NCBI GenBank assembly: GCA_012515885.1
Contig: JAAYXN010000336.1
Coordinates: 1 to 9,885 of the forward strand
DNA length: 9,885 nt
Direction of reading: 5' to 3'
Origin: Rhodococcus sp. (in: high G+C Gram-positive bacteria)
GTDB lineage: Bacteria > Actinomycetota > Actinomycetes > Mycobacteriales > Mycobacteriaceae
Shown: piece after piece, positions 6,853 to 9,885 of the stretch
Layout: every line of letters starts with the position of its first letter
Position numbering within the stretch: position 1 is the first letter of the stretch
Made by a program: the position numbers and the translations under genes
Notes under the pieces: generated by a model
The model's database searches: none
What the model saw: only the letters and a program-made list of their open reading frames with translations
What the model was told of the DNA's origin: nothing

Positions 6853-7515
6853 TTACCTATTACCCCGGTTAGCCGTTACCTGCATGATCAACTGTTCCAC
6901 CGCGTCCGCCGTCGGCGTCACCACAGCGAACTTGTCAGGCGATAAATCGTGACGACCCTTGTCGATCTCTACGAGCGTCGTCGACGCCGGAATCAGTGCA
7001 CACGCGGCTGTGATCTCGCCTGTCGTCGCAAACGTGTCTTTCGATCCATGGACGATGATGGTGGGAACTATCAGTTGCGGCAGATGTTCGGTGCGCAGCT
7101 TCTCCGGCTTACCAGGTGGGTGCAGCGGATACGACGTGAGAACAAGCCCGTCTACGAGAGAAGTGTTCTCTGCCAACAGCATTGACGTTTGCCGACCGCC
7201 ATACGATTGGCCACCAGCCAAGATGGGGCAGTTCGGAACGAGTGAACGCAACGCTTCGATCGCGGCGGCAATACCCTCACGATCTTCCGCGGCACGCGAG
7301 GGCTGCGGTGGACCAGCTTCGCGGCGCCGCCGATACGGCAAGGTGTAGCGGAGCACCGCGACGCCGCGCGTCGACAACTCGTCCGCCAACGCCACAAGCA
7401 GCCGCGATTCGACGTTCCCACCCGCCCCATGCGTGAACGCCAACGCCGCCACCGCGTCACCGTCGGGGCGATGCAGGTAGCCGTGGACTGCGTCACTCTC
7501 GACTAGTTCACTCAT
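6853..7515 (-). CDS. Alpha/beta hydrolase of the KANL3/Tex30-like family
   Basis: This is a small (220-residue) dienelactone-hydrolase-like protein. It shows T-H-G-A-G-G (28-33), the nucleophile elbow G-G-Q-S-Y-G-G with Ser104, the acid in H-G-S-K-D (Asp160) and the base in G-R-H-D-L (His189). The stretch Y-P-L-H-P-P-G-K-P-E-K-L-R-T-E-H-L (129-145) is typical of bacterial relatives of the eukaryotic KANL3/Tex30 group. Function in bacteria is unknown. No signal peptide is present. I prefer ATG 7515: TAGCGT lies 7 bases before it, giving a leaderless mRNA. A GTG three codons earlier (7524) is also in frame but would overlap that -10 box. It is divergent from the pirin gene and 25 bases upstream of another hydrolase on the same strand, so the two hydrolases may be co-transcribed. 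Confidence 0.88.
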   Translation of the reverse strand: MSELVESDAVHGYLHRPDGDAVAALAFTHGAGGNVESRLLVALADELSTRGVAVLRYTLPYRRRREAGPPQPSRAAEDREGIAAAIEALRSLVPNCPILAGGQSYGGRQTSMLLAENTSLVDGLVLTSYPLHPPGKPEKLRTEHLPQLIVPTIIVHGSKDTFATTGEITAACALIPASTTLVEIDKGRHDLSPDKFAVVTPTADAVEQLIMQVTANRGNR

Positions 7516-7522
7516 TGCATTC

Positions 7523-7528
7523 ACGCTA
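7523..7528 (-). promoter_or_regulatory. Candidate -10 box of the KANL3/Tex30-like hydrolase
   Basis: TAGCGT on the minus strand fits TAnnnT and lies 7 bases before ATG 7515. With a 17-base spacer the -35 would fall at 7546-7551, inside the palindrome at 7544-7553, and has no recognisable consensus. A repressor or activator at that palindrome could act on this promoter. Confidence 0.4.
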
Positions 7529-7543
7529 GCCTGCGGGCATCAA

Positions 7544-7553
7544 GTCGTACGAC
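7544..7553. promoter_or_regulatory. Perfect 10-bp palindrome, possible operator
   Basis: GTCGTACGAC is identical on both strands. It lies in the 158-base gap between the divergent hydrolase and pirin genes, at the expected -35 position of the hydrolase promoter. CGTAC also repeats at 7546-7550 and 7554-7558. No regulator gene is adjacent, so a binding protein cannot be named. Confidence 0.3.
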
Positions 7554-7660
7554 CGTACCCACTCCCCGCAGGTGACCGGCATTTTTCCGTTGCCGGATCG
7601 ACATCTGAACCGCCTCCCGGACGAGGCCCGCAACCTCGTAAGCTGGACCGAAGCAGTATC

Positions 7661-7668
7661 GAAGGAGG
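7661..7668 (+). promoter_or_regulatory. Strong ribosome binding site deciding the pirin start
   Basis: GAAGGAGG ends 5 bases before GTG 7674. This near-perfect Shine-Dalgarno sequence sets the pirin start there, although the frame is open for 34 more codons back to 7572. A possible -10, TAAGCT, lies at 7639-7644 with no clear -35. Confidence 0.8.
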
Positions 7669-7673
7669 CCGCC

Positions 7674-8438
7674 GTGACCACTCCCGCTATCCCGCGCGTC
7701 TACGTCCACCGTGCCGGTGACCGGCTCTCGACCCGCATCGACTGGCTCAATTCGCGCCACTCGTTTTCCTTCGGTCAGCACTACGACCCGGACAACACCC
7801 ATCACGGCCTGCTTCTGGTCAACAACGACGACACCGTTCTGCCTGGTCAAGGCTTCGATACGCATCCACATAAGGACATGGAGATCATCACATGGGTGAT
7901 GCGAGGTTCGCTGGTGCACCAGGATTCGATGGGCCATTCCGGCATCATTTACCCCGGTCTCGCGCAGCGCATGAGTGCTGGCCGGGGCATTCTGCATTCG
8001 GAAAAGAACGACAGCTGGCGTCTGGGCGGCAACGAGCATCGCGAACCTGTGCGGTTCATCCAAATGTGGGTGGTGCCGGATGAGAGCCGCCTCGATCCCG
8101 GCTACGAGCAGCGCGAAATCCAGGATGAGCTGCTGAAAGGCGGCCTGGTTCCTATCGCGTCAGGTATCCCGGAGCATCGTGATCACGCTGCGATCCGCAT
8201 CAATAATTCTTCTGCCGGTCTGCATGTGGCGAGGTTGCGTCCCGGCAGCGAAGTGACCCTGCCTGAGGCACCGTATCTGCATCTTTTTGTCGCGGAGGGA
8301 CGTGCCGAACTTGAGGGCGTTGACGTCCTCGAAACCGGTGACGCCGTCCGCCTCACCCATTCCGGTGGCCAACGCCTCACCTCCGCCGACGGCGCTGAGG
8401 TGCTGGTGTGGGAAATGCACAAGCGGATCGGAGAATAA
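7674..8438 (+). CDS. Pirin family protein (bicupin)
   Basis: The 254-residue protein has the pirin two-cupin layout. The N-terminal cupin holds the metal site: His64 and His66 in T-H-P-H-K-D-M-E, then His108 and Glu110 in A-G-R-G-I-L-H-S-E, matching the iron-binding His3Glu set of the family. It opens with V-H-R-A-G-D-R and R-H-S-F-S-F-G, both usual near the pirin N-terminus. The C-terminal cupin (about 165-250) lacks such a site, as in bacterial YhhW-type pirins. Some bacterial pirins are quercetinases and others are linked to redox responses, so the activity here is undetermined. It is cytoplasmic. The start is fixed by the strong ribosome binding site at 7661-7668. It is divergent from a hydrolase and ends at the nested palindrome at 8450-8523, which separates it from the convergent toxin-antitoxin pair. 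Confidence 0.95.
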   Translation: MTTPAIPRVYVHRAGDRLSTRIDWLNSRHSFSFGQHYDPDNTHHGLLLVNNDDTVLPGQGFDTHPHKDMEIITWVMRGSLVHQDSMGHSGIIYPGLAQRMSAGRGILHSEKNDSWRLGGNEHREPVRFIQMWVVPDESRLDPGYEQREIQDELLKGGLVPIASGIPEHRDHAAIRINNSSAGLHVARLRPGSEVTLPEAPYLHLFVAEGRAELEGVDVLETGDAVRLTHSGGQRLTSADGAEVLVWEMHKRIGE

Positions 8439-8449
8439 GCACCCACCCT

Positions 8450-8523
8450 CCACGTCGCACCCCTTTTCGTGTCCTCCCACCCGTCATATCGGGTGGGAGG
8501 ACACAAATCTCTATGCGACGTGG
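8450..8523. repeat. 74-bp nested inverted repeat between convergent genes
   Basis: Outer arms CCACGTCGCA (8450-8459) and TGCGACGTGG (8514-8523) are perfect 10-base complements. Inside them is a second perfect pair of 15-base arms (8469-8483 and 8490-8504). The two arm sets are separated on each side by exactly 9 unpaired bases. The whole is a nearly symmetric palindrome centred on a 6-base loop, starting 12 bases after the pirin stop and ending 34 bases from the antitoxin stop. Only the inner stem is needed for a terminator, so the outer arms need another explanation. I see no target-site duplication flanking it. Confidence 0.75.
8469..8504. terminator. Bidirectional terminator-like hairpin (15-bp perfect stem)
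   Basis: GTGTCCTCCCACCCG pairs perfectly with CGGGTGGGAGGACAC around the loop TCATAT. It lies between the 3' ends of the pirin gene and the convergent antitoxin gene, the expected place for a shared terminator. Neither side has a proper U-tract (AAATCTCT on one strand, GAAAAGGGG on the other), as is often true of actinobacterial terminators. Confidence 0.65.
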
Positions 8524-8557
8524 TTGACGTCAGCGCGTAGCGGTCGAGAACTAGAGG

Positions 8558-8830
8558 CTATTGCGCGCCTGAACTGTTGCGTTCGAGGTACTCGATCGTG
8601 GCGCGGCGAATAAGCACGCTGGTGCTGACATTTTGAGCTTGTGCGAGTTGCTCTAGTCGATTTAGTAGCGGTTCGGGGAAACGGACAGTGCGGGTCGGGC
8701 TATTGCCGCGCCCGCCATCACGTGGACGCCCCATCGCCAACTCTTCAACAGGACCGAGCGGCTCGAAGTCGAGTGTCCCTTCCATCTCCGCCCGGGCCAT
8801 GTCTTCATATTCGGATGTACTGCGCTTCAT
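8558..8830 (-). CDS. Ribbon-helix-helix antitoxin-like protein
   Basis: This 90-residue protein has a C-terminal ribbon-helix-helix DNA-binding domain. The strand is at about 46-52 (T-R-T-V-R-F-P) and the two helices at about 53-83, with L-L-N-R-L-E-Q-L-A and S-T-S-V-L-I-R-R-A as the core. The first 44 residues are acidic then Gly/Arg-rich (M-G-R-P-R-D-G-G-R-G) and may be the toxin-binding part. In BrnTA-type pairs the second gene encodes such a protein, which neutralises the toxin and represses the operon. Here it is second in the operon, 6 bases after the toxin-like gene, with an AGAGG ribosome binding site inside the upstream gene's last codons, so translation is probably coupled. Function is inferred from fold and arrangement. 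It ends 34 bases from the nested palindrome. Confidence 0.75.
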   Translation of the reverse strand: MKRSTSEYEDMARAEMEGTLDFEPLGPVEELAMGRPRDGGRGNSPTRTVRFPEPLLNRLEQLAQAQNVSTSVLIRRATIEYLERNSSGAQ

Positions 8831-8836
8831 GCCTGC

Positions 8837-9157
8837 TCACCTCTCACCCGGACCGAGGTATTTCCGTCCAGCGGTGACTTGACTGCGGTAATCATGCGTC
8901 CCTCCGGAATGCTGGAAACATTCTTCGGCCACATTCGCGGTGAGAACCATTGCATGAACGACAATGACATCGTCCCCATCGACTTCACCAAGCAACTCAA
9001 CCACCACATTCGGCTTCCCGATGTATCGATAGATCACCGAGCCTGGAAACCGACGTGAAGTACCTCGATACCTTACAAGTGGGTACTCGATCACTTCCCG
9101 AATTTCCTCCGACGTCACGCTGTGCCATAGGGCTGACGGGAGTATGACGATCGCCAC
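8837..9157 (-). CDS. Small toxin-like protein, distantly BrnT-like
   Basis: This is a 106-residue protein from a GTG start. It opens with M-A-I-V-I-L-P-S-A-L-W-H-S-V-T-S-E-E-I, resembling actinobacterial small proteins that begin with a Pro-Ser-Ala-x-x-H segment followed by a short helix. It continues with strands (V-I-Y-R-Y-I-G and V-V-V-E-L-L-G-E) and ends the core with V-I-V-V-H-A-M. That plan (helix, then a beta-sheet ending in a conserved short motif) is like BrnT ribonuclease toxins, but similarity is faint and I could not identify catalytic residues. The C-terminal tail of about 35 residues after H-A-M is Cys/His/Gly-containing and may be variable. Evidence for a toxin role is mainly the partner ribbon-helix-helix gene 6 bases downstream. 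There is no ribosome binding site, and a good promoter ends 6 bases before the GTG. Confidence 0.65.
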   Translation of the reverse strand: MAIVILPSALWHSVTSEEIREVIEYPLVRYRGTSRRFPGSVIYRYIGKPNVVVELLGEVDGDDVIVVHAMVLTANVAEECFQHSGGTHDYRSQVTAGRKYLGPGER

Positions 9158-9162
9158 CTATA

Positions 9163-9183
9163 AAGTGTAAGACACTTGAAGTG
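9163..9183. promoter_or_regulatory. Operator-like repeats over the toxin-antitoxin promoter
   Basis: AAGTGT (9163-9168) and ACACTT (9172-9177) are perfect inverted repeats with a 3-base gap. CACTT (9173-9177) and AAGTG (9179-9183) form a second pair one base apart. The half-site AAGTG thus occurs three times in alternating orientation, covering the -10 box and part of the spacer of the promoter at 9164-9192. Such arrays are typical binding sites of ribbon-helix-helix antitoxins repressing their own operon. Binding by the downstream protein is inference. Confidence 0.5.
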
Positions 9184-9192
9184 GCGCGGCAA
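9164..9192 (-). promoter_or_regulatory. Promoter of the toxin-antitoxin operon (leaderless)
   Basis: On the minus strand TTGCCG (9187-9192) and TACACT (9164-9169) are separated by 17 bases, the best promoter in the window. TACACT ends 6 bases before GTG 9157, so transcription should begin at or beside the start codon. Confidence 0.6.
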
Positions 9193-9233
9193 GGTCACTG
9201 CAAATTGGGGAGGAAGCCCTGCGTAGAGGCGAC

Positions 9234-9258
9234 CACCGGCAACAAACAGCATCCGGTG
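9234..9258. repeat. Inverted repeat upstream of the M13 peptidase gene
   Basis: CACCGG (9234-9239) and CCGGTG (9253-9258) are perfect complements separated by 13 bases. The second arm ends one base before the AAGGA ribosome binding site (9260-9264). It could be an operator or a small mRNA hairpin. No regulator is adjacent, and a 6-base repeat can occur by chance. Confidence 0.25.
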
Positions 9259-9271
9259 TAAGGATGGAGGG

Positions 9272-9885
9272 ATGACGACGAAATCCGGAATCGACCTGTC
9301 CCATGTTGATGGCAACACTCGCCCGCAAGATGACCTGTTTGAGCACGTCAACGGCCAGTGGCTGACTGAATACACGATCCCGGCTGATCGGGCTGTCGAC
9401 GGCGCCTTCCGTCACCTCTACGACAAAGCCGAAGAAGACGTCAAAAACATCATCATCGAATCTGCTGAGTCCTCCCCACCCGAAGGAACCGATGCTCATC
9501 GTGTCGGCGACATCTACGCCAGCTTCATGGCCGCAGACGATGTCGAAGCCGCAGGCCTGACGCCCATCGCCAGCGAACTCGCCGAGATTGCCGACGCCGC
9601 CGACAAGGTAGCTCTCGCGGCTACCCTCGCACGGCTTGAGCGCACCGGCGTCGGCGGAGCGGTAGCGATGTACGTCAACACTGACGCCAAAGACTCCTCG
9701 CGCTACCTTGCCTACTTCACCCAGTCGGGCCTGGGACTTCCGGACGAGTCGTACTACCGCGACGACGAATACGCCGAGACGCGGGAAAAGTACGTGGCAC
9801 ATCTGGGCCGCATGTTTGGCCTGGCGAACCTCGACTACAGCGCGGATACCGTCATGGCGCTGGAAACGAAACTTGCTGCGGGACA
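9272..9885 (+). CDS. M13 family zinc metallopeptidase (N-terminal part, runs off right edge)
   Basis: The first 204 codons are visible, about a third of the usual 650-680 residues. Two hallmark M13 (neprilysin/PepO) segments are present: D-L-F-E-H-V-N-G-Q-W-L (21-31) and S-G-L-G-L-P-D-E-S-Y-Y-R-D (152-164). The zinc-binding HExxH and the distal Glu lie beyond the edge. By family it cleaves peptides on the N-terminal side of hydrophobic residues. There is no signal peptide or membrane anchor, unlike animal neprilysins but like mycobacterial Zmp1, so it is probably cytosolic or exported by an unusual route. ATG 9272 has AAGGA at 9260-9264 with 7-base spacing. The gene is divergent from the toxin-antitoxin operon with a 114-base shared upstream region. 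The minus-strand open frame across the same DNA is a shadow. Confidence 0.93.
   Translation, partial: MTTKSGIDLSHVDGNTRPQDDLFEHVNGQWLTEYTIPADRAVDGAFRHLYDKAEEDVKNIIIESAESSPPEGTDAHRVGDIYASFMAADDVEAAGLTPIASELAEIADAADKVALAATLARLERTGVGGAVAMYVNTDAKDSSRYLAYFTQSGLGLPDESYYRDDEYAETREKYVAHLGRMFGLANLDYSADTVMALETKLAAG

Noticed and set aside
7572..7673. Pirin extension back to a start at 7572
   Set aside because: GAAGGAGG at 7661-7668 with 5-base spacing fixes GTG 7674, and pirin proteins begin about there.
7521..8063. 180-codon minus-strand open frame opposite pirin
   Set aside because: Pirin has the full metal-binding motif set and a strong ribosome binding site. This frame is its shadow.
8450..8523. 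MITE or transposon remnant
   Set aside because: No target-site duplication flanks the element and it holds no transposase fragment. Left open as a genome-wide search question rather than called.
8525..8532. TGACGTCA palindrome beside the nested repeat
   Set aside because: Eight bases, downstream of both convergent genes and not near a promoter. Probably chance.
9158..9802. 214-codon minus-strand open frame that ends at the toxin-like gene
   Set aside because: It lies antisense to the M13 peptidase, which has two diagnostic family motifs and a ribosome binding site, and it shows no recognisable domain.

Overview
The window is protein-coding DNA from a high-G+C actinobacterium, most likely a member of Mycobacteriales close to Corynebacterium. 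This is inferred from three things: lipoprotein penicillin-binding proteins with an NTF2-like N-terminal domain, a cytosolic-type M13 zinc peptidase, and several genes whose -10 box lies 6-7 bases before a GTG or ATG, the leaderless arrangement common in these bacteria. No rRNA, tRNA, CRISPR array, insertion sequence or phage gene is visible.

Layout, left to right. Two tandem minus-strand genes (1-780, cut by the left edge, and 883-2646) encode paralogous lipoprotein transpeptidases for peptidoglycan synthesis. Divergent from them, a plus-strand ABC-F ATPase (2821-4413) is preceded by a leader holding a possible five-codon leader peptide and a hairpin that abuts its ribosome binding site. Next come an alpha/beta hydrolase (4479-5267) and a free-standing phosphoribosylanthranilate isomerase, trpF (5338-5937). 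trpF converges on a minus-strand pair of alpha/beta hydrolases (5934-6827 and 6853-7515), and the trpF and hydrolase stop codons overlap. A pirin-family gene (7674-8438) is divergent from that pair. It ends at a large nested palindrome (8450-8523) shared with the end of a minus-strand toxin-antitoxin-like pair: a distantly BrnT-like protein at 8837-9157, then a ribbon-helix-helix protein at 8558-8830. Divergent from this pair, an M13 metallopeptidase starts at 9272 and runs off the right edge.

The genes do not form one pathway. They fall into small units: cell-wall synthesis (the PBP pair), ribosome-associated ATPase, tryptophan biosynthesis, unassigned hydrolases, pirin, toxin-antitoxin, and peptidase. 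No gap exceeds 300 bases. The longest are 2647-2820, 7516-7673, 8439-8557, 9158-9271 and 781-882, and what is visible in each is given in the entries. I see no convincing new multi-gene system. The best leads are regulatory: the ABC-F leader, the nested palindrome, and the operator-like repeats over the toxin-antitoxin promoter.
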